Shown here one piece after another: positions 1 to 7,915 of a stretch of 64,000 bases of DNA (positions are counted from its first letter, which is position 1; each line of letters opens with the position of its first letter). Source of the DNA: Pelolinea submarina (lineage in GTDB: Bacteria > Chloroflexota > Anaerolineae > Anaerolineales > Anaerolineaceae); contig NZ_AP018437.1 of the NCBI RefSeq assembly GCF_003966975.1, forward strand, positions 2,976,001 to 3,040,000, in the 5' to 3' direction. A program made the position numbers and the translations under genes. The notes beneath the pieces were generated by a model that saw only the letters and a program-made list of their open reading frames with translations, had not been told where the DNA came from and did no database searches.

Positions 1-1804
1 TGAGCACATCCACTGAAGGACGTTGGGTGGCAATAATCACATGAATACCGGTGGCGCGCGCCAACTGCGCCAGGCGGTTCAGGTTGCGTTCTGTTTCCTC
101 GGGTGCCATCATCATCAGGTCGGCCAATTCATCAATCACCACTACGATGTAAGGTAATTTCTGCGGTTGATTGCTGTTATAGTCACTGATATTGCGCGCG
201 CCCACCTCGGCGAATTTCTTATAGCGGCTGTCCATTTCACGCGACATCCACTGCAAGGTGCCGACCACTTTTTCCATATCGACGATCACAGGCGTGAGCA
301 GGTGCGGAATACCGTTGTAACCGGTCAATTCCACACGCTTGGGATCCACCATCACCAGGCGTAATTCGTTGGGCGTGCGGTCCAACAGCAAACAGCTTAG
401 AATGGCATTGATGCAGACCGATTTACCGGAGCCGGTGGTACCGGCAATCAACAAGTGCGGCATGGTAGCCAGGTCGACTGCCACGGGTTTGCCGGCCACG
501 TCCTTACCCAGTACAAAACGCAGGAAAGCGTTGAGTTTTTGGAAAGACTTACTTTCCACACCCTCGCGCAGGGAAACCAGCTCAGTCTCTTCATTGGGTA
601 CTTCAATGCCGATGTAATGACGGCCGGGAACCGGCGCCTGGATGCGGATGCGCGAAGCAGCCAAAGCCAGAGCCAGGTCGTCCGACAGGGAAGTTATTTT
701 ATTGACACGCACGCGCATCTGTCCGTTGCGTGTTTGGATTAAATCAGGTTCCACGCCGAACTGCGTGAAAGTCGGGCCGCGATGGATTTCGATCACGTGC
801 GCCGGAGCGCCAAAGGATTCCAACGTTTCTTCAATGACACGCGCGCGGTCCTGATCGACATTCTGGCGCACAACCGCTTTAATAGCCGGATTGAGAATCT
901 CATCCACATTGGGCAGCTTCCATTCCAGACCGCTCTCCGAAGATTGGAAAATACGCGCCATCTGGGTACCGCTGACCGCCGGCTTGGCTTCCTGTTCTGA
1001 AACAGCTGGAACCGCATCGCCTTTTTTCCCCGCCATTTTTTTGAGCGGCTTGCCGTCCAATGGGGTAAAACCCTGTGGAGAGGTACTGCCATTACGGAAG
1101 ATTGGCTTGGGTTTCTGAGCCGGAGATATCTCGCCGTCCCCTCTTATTGTCTCCATACCTTTATTGGATTTTTCCGCGATGAATTCGCCGGTTTTTACCG
1201 CCGGTTGGGTCATTTTACGGAAGAGATCCGGAATGGAAAGGTCAAATGTGAAAGCCAGCGCCAGCAGCAGCCAGGCAACCAGCACCACCGCAGCGCCTAC
1301 CTCGCCCAACGCGACAACCAGCAGGCGCTCAAAGATCGCGCCCAGGTATCCGCCGCCCTGCCCGGCTTTGGCTAAAGCCCAGCCGCCGCCGTCAAACCAG
1401 TGCAGCCAACTGAGAATATTCAGATAGAGCAGTACCACACCCAGCATGCGCTCGGCAGAGAGCATGGGGAAACGCTGCTCATTGCGCACCAGGAACCACA
1501 ATCCGAGGAAGATCAACAAAAGGGGAAAAAGGATGGCGCCAAAACCGGCCACCCGCCCCAGGAATTGGTTGATTGCCCCGGTGATAGACGATTCGCTGCC
1601 GCCAAAGAAACCCAACAGGGATAAGACACCGAAAATTAATAACAGCACACCCAGAATATCCAGCTTGCGTTCTCCGGAAATTCTGCGAAGTTGACGGGAG
1701 ACGCCGGATTTACTGGAAGATGCGCGTTTCCGGCTGGTTGCACGTGAAGAACGCGATGAGGTGCTTTTTCTGGAAGTTGTTTTTTTTGTCGTTTTTCGAG
1801 CCAT
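1..1804 (-). CDS. ftsK: DNA translocase FtsK/SpoIIIE, 3' end cut by window
   Basis: ATP-driven double-stranded DNA pump that clears and aligns chromosome termini at the division septum. The reading frame from an ATG at 1804 runs open to the window edge (about 601 codons). The N terminus is a Lys/Arg/Ser-rich tail of about 45 residues, followed by four hydrophobic segments (roughly residues 48-185), a linker, and the motor domain. Walker A GTTGSGKS lies near residues 455-462 and the Walker B stretch VVIDELADLMM near 558. The typical FtsK sequence ATQRPSVDVL is the last part visible. The C-terminal gamma DNA-reading domain would lie outside the window. The start sits about 35 nt downstream of an AT-rich stretch, with no strong Shine-Dalgarno. 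Confidence 0.95.
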   Translation of the reverse strand, partial: MARKTTKKTTSRKSTSSRSSRATSRKRASSSKSGVSRQLRRISGERKLDILGVLLLIFGVLSLLGFFGGSESSITGAINQFLGRVAGFGAILFPLLLIFLGLWFLVRNEQRFPMLSAERMLGVVLLYLNILSWLHWFDGGGWALAKAGQGGGYLGAIFERLLVVALGEVGAAVVLVAWLLLALAFTFDLSIPDLFRKMTQPAVKTGEFIAEKSNKGMETIRGDGEISPAQKPKPIFRNGSTSPQGFTPLDGKPLKKMAGKKGDAVPAVSEQEAKPAVSGTQMARIFQSSESGLEWKLPNVDEILNPAIKAVVRQNVDQDRARVIEETLESFGAPAHVIEIHRGPTFTQFGVEPDLIQTRNGQMRVRVNKITSLSDDLALALAASRIRIQAPVPGRHYIGIEVPNEETELVSLREGVESKSFQKLNAFLRFVLGKDVAGKPVAVDLATMPHLLIAGTTGSGKSVCINAILSCLLLDRTPNELRLVMVDPKRVELTGYNGIPHLLTPVIVDMEKVVGTLQWMSREMDSRYKKFAEVGARNISDYNSNQPQKLPYIVVVIDELADLMMMAPEETERNLNRLAQLARATGIHVIIATQRPSVDVL

Positions 1805-1887
1805 GATTCTCTTTAAACCGAAAGATTGTTCTAATTATAGCACGCGGGATTATTCCAGCGGATTTTTTTGAGCACTTTTTAAGGGGA

Positions 1888-2856
1888 TCAACCGGATAAT
1901 TTTCGTGAGAAGAAAGCCGCCAATCCCAGCAAAATCGCCAGCAAAGCCAGAATAATTTCAGCTTTGCGGAGCGGTAATTGAGATTGCACTTCCGGTATGG
2001 TCTGCATCTGCACGCGCGTCTGCGGTTCGACCCTGCCCTGCTGGTCAGCCGGACGGATACCCAGGATAGGACTGCTGCCTGGCTCTACCGCCCCGGAATC
2101 CGGTGCGGATCCTGTCAGGGCTTCAGCCTCCGGCACCTCCGGCATGGGAGTTGCCCCCAACAAGCTTTGTTCCGCGGGAGCGGTTTGTTCAGGCTGCATC
2201 TGGCCGGCTTCCGGCAATGCCTCGGCCGGGGCTGGCGCCGCTTCTTCGAGCGGTAAGGTCTCTTCCAAAGGAACCTGTTCCATAGGAATAGACGGCTCCG
2301 ATTCCACGCCACCACCAATAGGCGCTCCTCCGCCACCGCCACCGCCTACGCCATAAGCCATGCCGCTACCGTCTCCACCGCCGCCTTTGCCATACGCACC
2401 CATCAGCGGCCCGGAATTTCCCCAATAGATAATCTGGGGTGCAGCCTTTTCAACCGCGGCCGTGTCCTCGGTAGTCTTGAAAGTCTGCATGACAGGTTCA
2501 GACGCGTTTCTGGCCATTTGCGGGCTGGTCATGCTGCCGAACAGGTCCATGCCCAGGACAGCCACCAATAATAGGCCGGCCAACGCGGCGGAATAACTGA
2601 ACATACGGGAGAAAGAAGGCAGCAGCGGTTTGCGCAGCATGTCCGGGGTCAGGGTAAAGTTGTGCGGGACCGGTTTTTGCGGTGCGTGGCGCAGCACCTG
2701 ACGGGTACGGCGCAGCCCCTCCAGCGCTGTACGGCTGGCGGGATCGTTCTGCAGCCATTCCTCAACCTGGCGCTTTTCGCGATTGGAAAGCTCCCCATCC
2801 AGATATGCAGAGAGCAGCAGCCATTCATGCCGGTTCAATTGCGGTTTTCTGCTCAT
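1888..2856 (-). CDS. Anti-sigma factor, membrane-anchored
   Basis: Probable inhibitor of the ECF sigma factor encoded immediately upstream, with which it overlaps by four bases (ATGA), implying translational coupling. The N terminus (LLSAYLDGELSNREKRQVEEWL, residues about 13-34 in part) has the fold signature of anti-sigma domains but lacks the His-x3-Cys-x2-Cys zinc ligands, so it belongs to the zinc-free type. A membrane helix lies near residues 84-106. The outer part is a long low-complexity region, first Gly-rich (about 155-185), then Pro/Glu/Ala-rich. A second hydrophobic helix followed by RKLSG ends the protein. Two membrane anchors around a flexible Gly/Pro/Glu linker is unusual for this family. 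The signal sensed is unknown. Confidence 0.75.
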   Translation of the reverse strand: MSRKPQLNRHEWLLLSAYLDGELSNREKRQVEEWLQNDPASRTALEGLRRTRQVLRHAPQKPVPHNFTLTPDMLRKPLLPSFSRMFSYSAALAGLLLVAVLGMDLFGSMTSPQMARNASEPVMQTFKTTEDTAAVEKAAPQIIYWGNSGPLMGAYGKGGGGDGSGMAYGVGGGGGGGAPIGGGVESEPSIPMEQVPLEETLPLEEAAPAPAEALPEAGQMQPEQTAPAEQSLLGATPMPEVPEAEALTGSAPDSGAVEPGSSPILGIRPADQQGRVEPQTRVQMQTIPEVQSQLPLRKAEIILALLAILLGLAAFFSRKLSG

Positions 2857-3464
2857 GCGCTACCCTCATCATTTAGACGGTATTTCTCGGGCAGAAGTTC
2901 CCAGGCATCCCGCAGACAATCCTGCAGGCGCTGGCGGGCGCGCGCCAGGCGGCTGCGCACCGTACCGACCGGCACACGGGTCGAATGGGCTGTAGATTTG
3001 TAATCCAGCCCGTTGACATCCACAAGCAAAACTACAGAGCGATAATCCTCCGGCAGACTTTGAATACAACGGCGGATGACCCGCTCCAATTCTTTTTGCT
3101 CTACCTGCTCTTCGGGTAGATCGGCATCATCCTTCATCCAAAACGGATCGTCCAACTCCTCATCCGTTTGGGGATCCAATCCATCCAGCGATTGGGTCGG
3201 TTTGCGCTTCAGCCGGCGCAGTTCGTCGTAGCAATTATTGGTGACGATGCGCAGCAGCCAGGCGCGGAAGGAACCGCCGCGGAAGGATTTGATATTCTGA
3301 TAAGCATCAATGAAGGATATTTGGGTAACATCAGCTGCCGCGTCCTCGTCATTCAGAAAACGCAGTGCCAGATTATAAGCTTGGGTTTGATAGGTCAGCA
3401 CCAGTTGATTAAAAGCATCCAGATCACCGGTTTGTGACGCATTGATCAGTGTGGGTTCATCCAT
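2853..3464 (-). CDS. ECF RNA polymerase sigma factor (RpoE-like)
   Basis: Alternative sigma factor, 203 aa, the usual ECF length. Region 2 is recognisable at about residues 20-85 (DAYQNIKSFRGGSFRAWLLR, then NNCYDELRR), and region 4 at about 130-185 (LPEDYRSVVLLVDVNGLDY, then GTVRSRLARARQRL, the -35 recognition helix). An acidic linker joins the two. It is the first gene of a two-gene operon with the anti-sigma factor. The ATG at 3464 is used; a second ATG four bases downstream is in another frame. It diverges from the DUF429 gene, so the 99-bp gap must carry both promoters. Confidence 0.93.
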   Translation of the reverse strand: MDEPTLINASQTGDLDAFNQLVLTYQTQAYNLALRFLNDEDAAADVTQISFIDAYQNIKSFRGGSFRAWLLRIVTNNCYDELRRLKRKPTQSLDGLDPQTDEELDDPFWMKDDADLPEEQVEQKELERVIRRCIQSLPEDYRSVVLLVDVNGLDYKSTAHSTRVPVGTVRSRLARARQRLQDCLRDAWELLPEKYRLNDEGSA

Positions 3465-3563
3465 CGATTAATAACCTATAATCACCTGTGCCTGCATTAT
3501 AACGCAGGTCAATCTTTGAAATTGTGTTGCATTCTTTTCCGAATCATTCTAAACTTAACCATC

Positions 3564-4307
3564 ATGTCCATACCTTTTTCTTCTTTCATCGGCGTCGAAG
3601 TCTGCCCCGATCGCAGCCGTCCGTTCACTTTCGCAGTGATCGACGCGGAACGTGTGATTCGTTCCCTGGGCACTGGTGAGCTGCAGGATGCTTTCGCCTT
3701 TTTGGCCGGGCAGGAAAACGCGCTGGTTGCCATAAACGCGCCGAGGCCTCCGCGCAAGAAAAGCGAAACGGGACAGGATAAAACGACCAACCGCAAACGC
3801 ACGGCTGAAGCTGAGCTGACTAAACGGGGGGTGTCCTTCGAACACACTCCCGGTACGCTCAAACGCTGCCCGCGCTGGATGCAGCTGGGATTCCGGCTGT
3901 ACGAGGAACTGGAGGGATTGGGATATCAAGTCTACCCTCACCAGGATGCGGAAAGGCAATTATTCGAATGCCGGGGTGAAGCCAGTTTCTGGAACCTGCT
4001 GGGGCACGAACCACTGAAGAAGGATTCGCTGGAGGGCAACATCCAACGCCAGTTAGTGCTGGGGATGTGCGGCCTGCCGGTGCCGGACGGCATGCAATTT
4101 TTCGAAGAAATTACACGCCACCGCATATTGCACAATCGGCTGCCGCTGGAACAACTTTATTCGAGCGCGGAGTTGAACACCCTGGCAGCGGCGTACTGCG
4201 CCTGGGTGGCCGGCAATCAACCGAAGCAGCTGGAATCCATCGGACGAGCGGAAGAGGGGCTGATCCACCTGCCCGGTCAGGCCGTCGTGACCGGTATGCG
4301 TGATTAA
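3564..4307 (+). CDS. DUF429 domain protein
   Basis: Predicted 247-aa cytosolic protein of the DUF429 family (RNase H-like fold, function not established). The start MSIPFSSFIGVEVCP is chosen at 3564 because the upstream 16 codons of the open frame are hydrophobic and unlike the family start. Visible family features are the N-terminal GVE..DRSRPFTF strand, the AINAPRPPR segment near residue 60, and the later KRCPRWMQLGFRLYEEL and YPHQ..A..LFECRGEASFW segments. It stands alone, divergent from the sigma factor gene. A strong promoter starts only 25 bp after its stop codon, so the RNA unit downstream is transcribed independently. Confidence 0.8.
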   Translation: MSIPFSSFIGVEVCPDRSRPFTFAVIDAERVIRSLGTGELQDAFAFLAGQENALVAINAPRPPRKKSETGQDKTTNRKRTAEAELTKRGVSFEHTPGTLKRCPRWMQLGFRLYEELEGLGYQVYPHQDAERQLFECRGEASFWNLLGHEPLKKDSLEGNIQRQLVLGMCGLPVPDGMQFFEEITRHRILHNRLPLEQLYSSAELNTLAAAYCAWVAGNQPKQLESIGRAEEGLIHLPGQAVVTGMRD

Positions 4308-4332
4308 AAAGAACCTGCAATGGGTATTGCGT

Positions 4333-4360
4333 TTGACACGCAAGCTTTTTTATGTATAAT
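4333..4360 (+). promoter_or_regulatory. Strong sigma-70 type promoter
   Basis: TTGACA at 4333-4338 and TATAAT at 4355-4360, both perfect consensus hexamers separated by 16 bp. Predicted transcription start is near 4367. No coding sequence follows at a proper distance; a perfect intrinsic terminator follows about 180 bp downstream. Confidence 0.85.
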
Positions 4361-4366
4361 TGCGGA

Positions 4367-4549
4367 AATTTAGTACAAAATGACTACACAAATAATGAAC
4401 TCAGTAACTTTCGCACTTCTGGCAATTAGCAGCGCCCTTCTCCTGGTTCAGAAGGGCCAATGGCAATTAAGGGTCAGGCTTATCCGAGCGTAGGTAAAAC
4501 GGATACGGATTTTCAAAAGCCACCCTTACAAAAATCGGGTGGTTTTTTT
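4367..4549 (+). ncRNA. Candidate structured small RNA, class unknown
   Basis: The segment between a consensus promoter and a perfect intrinsic terminator is about 183 nt and holds no convincing reading frame. It can fold into at least three hairpins: GCCCTTCT (4434-4441) pairs with AGAAGGGC (4450-4457) and can be extended by AATT..GC pairings; TATCCG (4481-4486) pairs with CGGATA (4500-4505); and the terminator stem. The length and promoter strength fit 6S RNA, but I could not recognise the 6S central bubble or any other known class. I checked by eye for SRP, tmRNA, RNase P and T-box signatures and found none. Confidence 0.6.
4520..4549 (+). terminator. Intrinsic terminator of candidate sRNA
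   Basis: CCACCC (4520-4525), an 11-nt loop, GGGTGG (4537-4542), then seven T residues. Confidence 0.9.
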
Positions 4550-4815
4550 GTAGCTTTACAACTTAAACATGCAATCATCACGCCGTCTCTCTTGAGGAGG
4601 AGAGCACGTCCTTTTTATGAAATAATTAAGGAGGTAACACCGCAGCAAACAAGCATCGCAATAAGTACTATATTAAATGAACTTTACCAATGCCAAGGGA
4701 ATGTTCGCAGGAATTACCCAGTCAGGCTGAGCTTTTCATTCAGCCAAATTCGCCAGCCGCTATCTGCAGCCGGCGCGATTCTTAGCCATCCCCCTTTTTT
4801 TTCATTTTTTTCTCA

Positions 4816-4857
4816 GGCACCCAGGCAAGGAGCGATCCACCTGGGTGCCGCCTTTTA
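4816..4857 (+). terminator. Hairpin with T-rich tail, probable terminator
   Basis: A perfect 10-bp stem GGCACCCAGG / CCTGGGTGCC with a 14-nt loop, then GCCTTTTAATTT. On the minus strand the tail is A-rich, so plus-strand termination is favoured. What it terminates is not clear. Confidence 0.6.
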
Positions 4858-4871
4858 ATTTAGAAATGAAA

Positions 4872-4889
4872 CCACAGATAAACACAGAT
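4872..4889 (+). repeat. Solo CACAGAT dispersed repeat
   Basis: CCACAGATAAACACAGAT, the outer arm of the nested inverted-repeat elements found at 57.9-58.4, 61.9-62.3 and 63.0-63.4 kb. Here it stands alone, next to the 3' end of the pentapeptide gene. Confidence 0.8.
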
Positions 4890-4913
4890 ATATAGATTTA
4901 TCAATGAAAATAA

Positions 4914-5519
4914 TTACTCCCCTAACTTGATATCCATGGTGTACAGTAGGGACATGGCCTCCGGCAGGCTGAAATGAGCCTTGCTGATGTTGTTAATCAT
5001 GGGGGAAATGGCGTAGTTTTTCGCGCCGCGGAAATCCGCATCGCGGCAGTCAGTGTTGCGGAAAATGGCGCGTTCCAGATCGGTTCCGCGAAATTTGGCT
5101 TTCTGCAGGAGCGTGTTGGAAAAGTCCACTTCCAGCGCAAGGCAATCGATGATTTCAATGCCCTTCAGCTTTAAATCCATAAAGTTGCTGTAATTCAGCA
5201 CACACTCCTGAAAATTGATCAACTTGATCAGCTGGGCCATCTCCTGTTTGCCCCAGGAAGCGGCAGTCCAGTCTATTCCAATCAGCTTGCAGCGTGTGAA
5301 TTGGCAGCTTTTTATAATACACCGGTCCACATGCATCAGTTCCATATTGCAGTCTTCAAAGGTGCAATTACGAAAACTACAGCGTTTAAAATGCGCCTCA
5401 CTGAAATGGCAGTGTTTGAATTGGCAAGTTACAAAATCAACCTGCTCCAGCTCGATACCGTCTGCATCCAGGGCATCAAGCGTCAAGGCTTCATAAATTG
5501 TATTGTCAGTTATATTCAT
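4914..5519 (-). CDS. Pentapeptide repeat protein, Qnr-like
   Basis: A 201-aa protein built of A(D/N)LXX-type five-residue repeats that should form a right-handed quadrilateral beta-helix. Repeats run from about residue 28 (FVTCQFKHCHFSEAHFKRCS) to about 75. They are interrupted by a loop containing WTAASWGKQEMAQLIK and resume from about 105 to 170. The C-terminal FRGAKNY..FSLPEAMSLLYTMDIKLG cap resembles Qnr/McbG-type DNA mimics that bind gyrase, although many pentapeptide proteins share it. It ends 29 bp from the pfkB-like gene upstream and may be co-transcribed with it. A gyrase-related role is inference only. Confidence 0.85.
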   Translation of the reverse strand: MNITDNTIYEALTLDALDADGIELEQVDFVTCQFKHCHFSEAHFKRCSFRNCTFEDCNMELMHVDRCIIKSCQFTRCKLIGIDWTAASWGKQEMAQLIKLINFQECVLNYSNFMDLKLKGIEIIDCLALEVDFSNTLLQKAKFRGTDLERAIFRNTDCRDADFRGAKNYAISPMINNISKAHFSLPEAMSLLYTMDIKLGE

Positions 5520-5548
5520 TGTTATTCTTTCAGTGGGAGTAAGAAAGT

Positions 5549-6469
5549 TTAAAGACTGTCTAAAAAGTGCTTAAGCTGGTTATAGGTGGGAGATGTTGTC
5601 GTACCGCCATAACCTTGCGTGGAAAGCCCGCCGCAAATATTGCCCATACGCAGGGAATCAGCCAAAGAAAAGCCGCGCACCTGGCCGCACAGAAAACCGC
5701 AGTTGAAGTTATCGCCCGCGCCGGTAGTATCCACCACCTGAACCCGGATGCCGGGTACGCGCAGCTCCAGATCGCCCTGGCGGCAGATGCAGCCCTCGCC
5801 GCCCATCTTGATGATCACCAGGGGGACTAATTCCGCCAGCGTTTCCAGAGCCGCTTCGCAATCCGCCTGGCCGGTTAGCCGCCGGGCTTCTTCCGCATTG
5901 GGCGCAAACACATCCACTTGCAGCAAGGCATCTTTTATCCCGGCATCCGCCAATGTGTAGTTATGCGCCTGGCAGTCCATGAAGACCTTGGTACCCAGGT
6001 CGTGCGCGGCCGAAAAAAGTTCCAGATAGGATTGCCCGTAAGCTAAATGAGAAACACACAGCCAATTCGGCTGCAGGTCCTGGAGCCAATCAGCGAGCGG
6101 CAGCGGTGGAACCGGATCGCAATAACTCAAAAAGGCACGCTCCGAATCCATGGAAAAAGCTACCGTAATTCGCAGGGAGGGTTCATCCGTTTCGGTGAAA
6201 TAAACCGGGTCAAGACCTTCGGCGATGGCATGATCTTTGACATACTGGCTGAACGGATCGACGCCAAAACGGCACGGCCAGGCAGTTTTCAACCCCAGGC
6301 GCTGCAAGGCAACCGCCGTGTTGTAAGCCCCGCCGGGAAGAATGTGAAAATTTTTGCTATAGATCTCGTGACCCAGACGCGGGAACTCCGGCAAACCGGT
6401 AAAGACCAAATCGCTGAAATAACCGCCGTCCAATAGGACCTGGCAAGGTTCACCCTCTTTACTAAACAT
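5549..6469 (-). CDS. PfkB family carbohydrate kinase
   Basis: Predicted ATP-dependent sugar or nucleoside kinase of the ribokinase superfamily, 306 aa. The N-terminal PGGAYNTAVALQRLG region (near 46-60) is the substrate-binding glycine motif. The C-terminal DTTGAGDNFNCGFL (about 246-259) is the PfkB signature with the anion hole and catalytic Asp. The substrate cannot be told from sequence. The start ATG at 6469 has no Shine-Dalgarno. A TACAAT box (complement of 6477-6482) is placed so that transcription would begin one base before the ATG, suggesting a leaderless mRNA. Confidence 0.9.
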   Translation of the reverse strand: MFSKEGEPCQVLLDGGYFSDLVFTGLPEFPRLGHEIYSKNFHILPGGAYNTAVALQRLGLKTAWPCRFGVDPFSQYVKDHAIAEGLDPVYFTETDEPSLRITVAFSMDSERAFLSYCDPVPPLPLADWLQDLQPNWLCVSHLAYGQSYLELFSAAHDLGTKVFMDCQAHNYTLADAGIKDALLQVDVFAPNAEEARRLTGQADCEAALETLAELVPLVIIKMGGEGCICRQGDLELRVPGIRVQVVDTTGAGDNFNCGFLCGQVRGFSLADSLRMGNICGGLSTQGYGGTTTSPTYNQLKHFLDSL

Positions 6470-6476
6470 ACTTATT

Positions 6477-6482
6477 ATTGTA
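6477..6482 (-). promoter_or_regulatory. -10 box of leaderless pfkB-like gene
   Basis: TACAAT on the minus strand, with seven bases between it and the ATG at 6469. The expected start site is one base upstream of the start codon. Confidence 0.5.
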
Positions 6483-6483
6483 T

Positions 6484-7332
6484 CTAAAAACTTGAATCGT
6501 TATTGTTAAATAACGGCAGAATTAATTCAGTGGATGGGGAATTTTTACTCAGCGAATAGCGGAATATTTCAATTTTCGAGCTGATCGTCTCAGTGGTATT
6601 GGCCTGCCAGGATTGGTAAACATAAGCACGGATATGGCCCAGGTTCTCCAGCAAATCCCGCTGCCGGAAACAGGCATAATGTCCGGAAGGCAGCCGTCTG
6701 GCATATAAATTTGTGGGCAGCGCAGTCCAATCATGAAGCTCCACGCCCGCGAAGTAAGCAGGCTGCCGGTCGAAAGAATGAGATGAGTAAGTACTTATCC
6801 AAATAAATTCGCGCATCTCCGGGTAAAAGGGGTTCAGCCGGGCAACAACTTGTTCAACCATCTCAACCGTGAGGTCGGAGTCAAAAGGAGAGCCGGCGAG
6901 CAATATCTGCGGGTGGGTACACTGCTGCGCCTTCGGAGTACCATAATCGCGATAATACAATAATTGATTTCTGCCGCAAGCCCGCTGGATCAGGCGCGAA
7001 TCCAAAACACCGCTCTTACGCACCTGGCTCGGCGGGGTATGAAAAACACGGTTGAACGCACGGGCGAAGGTTTCCGGATTTTGGAAATCATAATCCAGCG
7101 CGATGTCCACCAGGCGGCGCTTAGTTTTGATCAGTTCCCGGGCAGCTTCCGCCAATCGACGGCGAATCAGGTAATCGTAAGGGGTCAAATGGACAGTCTG
7201 GTTGAACAAGCGGATAAAGTAGAACAGCGAATAACCGCAGCATTCAGCCATGTCCTCCACGCGGATATCTTCCTTCAGGTGCTGTTCAATGAAGTCCAAC
7301 GCCCTGCAGATGGCGTTCAGTTGGTCATCCAT
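6484..7332 (-). CDS. AraC-family regulator with GyrI-like effector domain
   Basis: A 282-aa transcription factor. Two AraC helix-turn-helix motifs occupy residues about 8-105 (ICRALDFIEQHLKEDIRVED, then GYSLFYFIRLFNQTV, then DIALDYDFQNPETFARAFN). The rest is a GyrI-like ligand-binding domain as in SoxS/Rob-like regulators, with PTNLYARRLPSGHYACFRQ near 225-243. It follows the stand-alone GyrI-like gene with a single base between stop and start, so the two are one operon. A drug-like or lipophilic ligand is plausible for the family; none can be named. Confidence 0.9.
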   Translation of the reverse strand: MDDQLNAICRALDFIEQHLKEDIRVEDMAECCGYSLFYFIRLFNQTVHLTPYDYLIRRRLAEAARELIKTKRRLVDIALDYDFQNPETFARAFNRVFHTPPSQVRKSGVLDSRLIQRACGRNQLLYYRDYGTPKAQQCTHPQILLAGSPFDSDLTVEMVEQVVARLNPFYPEMREFIWISTYSSHSFDRQPAYFAGVELHDWTALPTNLYARRLPSGHYACFRQRDLLENLGHIRAYVYQSWQANTTETISSKIEIFRYSLSKNSPSTELILPLFNNNDSSF

Positions 7333-7333
7333 T

Positions 7334-7846
7334 TTATGCTTGGCGAGGTTCTACCGGTATATAGGCGGTCAATTCAGATTCGGCAATACGATCCATACCT
7401 TTGTAGCGCCGGTCATACACCTGAAAAAAGAAAGGCCGGCCGCGCTGCCAACCCCGATCCGCCAGGTCGCGGTCAAGATCCTTATACCAATCCGAGATGA
7501 TGGTTTCTCCCCGCAGATTGACTTGCGCATATTGGCCGGCGGGCAGAAGCTTGCAGGACAATTCCAAGGGAACCTCATTCAAGGCGGTAATTGGGTATCC
7601 TACGAACACTTCGAAAAGGCCCTTGGCCTCAGTTTCCGCGTTATAGATATGGACTTCGTAAAAATCCCGGCTGGCGAGGATGCCCTCAAGTGAAACATGG
7701 GAGGCAGCCATGAAATCCATAAAGCGCTGGCTCAAACGGCCAATTTCATTATTTTCGCTCCAATCCCCGGCATCCTTGAAAGGATCGCCAAAAAAGCTCA
7801 TGCCCATCAGAATTACTGCCGGTTGAGAAATGAATTCCATCTCCAT
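7334..7846 (-). CDS. GyrI-like small-molecule binding protein
   Basis: A 170-aa stand-alone GyrI/AraC effector-binding domain. Family features are the N-terminal EFISQPAVILMGMSFFGDPF strand region, the VGYPITALNEVPLE middle, PAGQYAQVNLRG (about 125-136), and the closing YDRRYKGMDRIAESELTAYIPV. The start ATG at 7846 is preceded by GCAGGAGAGG, a good ribosome site, which excludes the 13 upstream codons. It is immediately upstream of an AraC regulator carrying the same domain, so it may bind the same ligand and titrate it or modulate the regulator. Confidence 0.82.
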   Translation of the reverse strand: MEMEFISQPAVILMGMSFFGDPFKDAGDWSENNEIGRLSQRFMDFMAASHVSLEGILASRDFYEVHIYNAETEAKGLFEVFVGYPITALNEVPLELSCKLLPAGQYAQVNLRGETIISDWYKDLDRDLADRGWQRGRPFFFQVYDRRYKGMDRIAESELTAYIPVEPRQA

Positions 7847-7915
7847 AATGCCTCTCCTGCTTATTACGGGAATTATACAATCCACCTTCCTGGAGGAAGG
7901 TGGATTGTATGAAAA

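Larger units (their letters stand above)
4550..4913 (+). other. Intergenic stretch with hairpin and terminator, no supported gene
   Basis: No convincing coding sequence. A short hairpin CTCTC..GAGAG lies near 4587-4603 and a good Shine-Dalgarno-like AAGGAGGT near 4628, with no start codon at a suitable distance. GGCACCCAGG (4816-4825) pairs perfectly with CCTGGGTGCC (4840-4849) and is followed by a short T-rich run, consistent with a plus-strand terminator. A solo copy of the dispersed CACAGAT repeat sits at 4872-4889. A 132-codon open frame across this region and the sRNA is rejected. Confidence 0.5.

Noticed and set aside
4367-4549. tmRNA, SRP RNA or RNase P RNA
   Set aside because: The unit is too short for tmRNA or RNase P and lacks GGTCAGG-CCGGAAGG of SRP RNA and the GAGGAAAGTC of RNase P.
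4460-4858. A 132-codon plus-strand open frame after DUF429
   Set aside because: It crosses a perfect terminator, a second hairpin and T-runs, has no ribosome site, and its protein has no family features.
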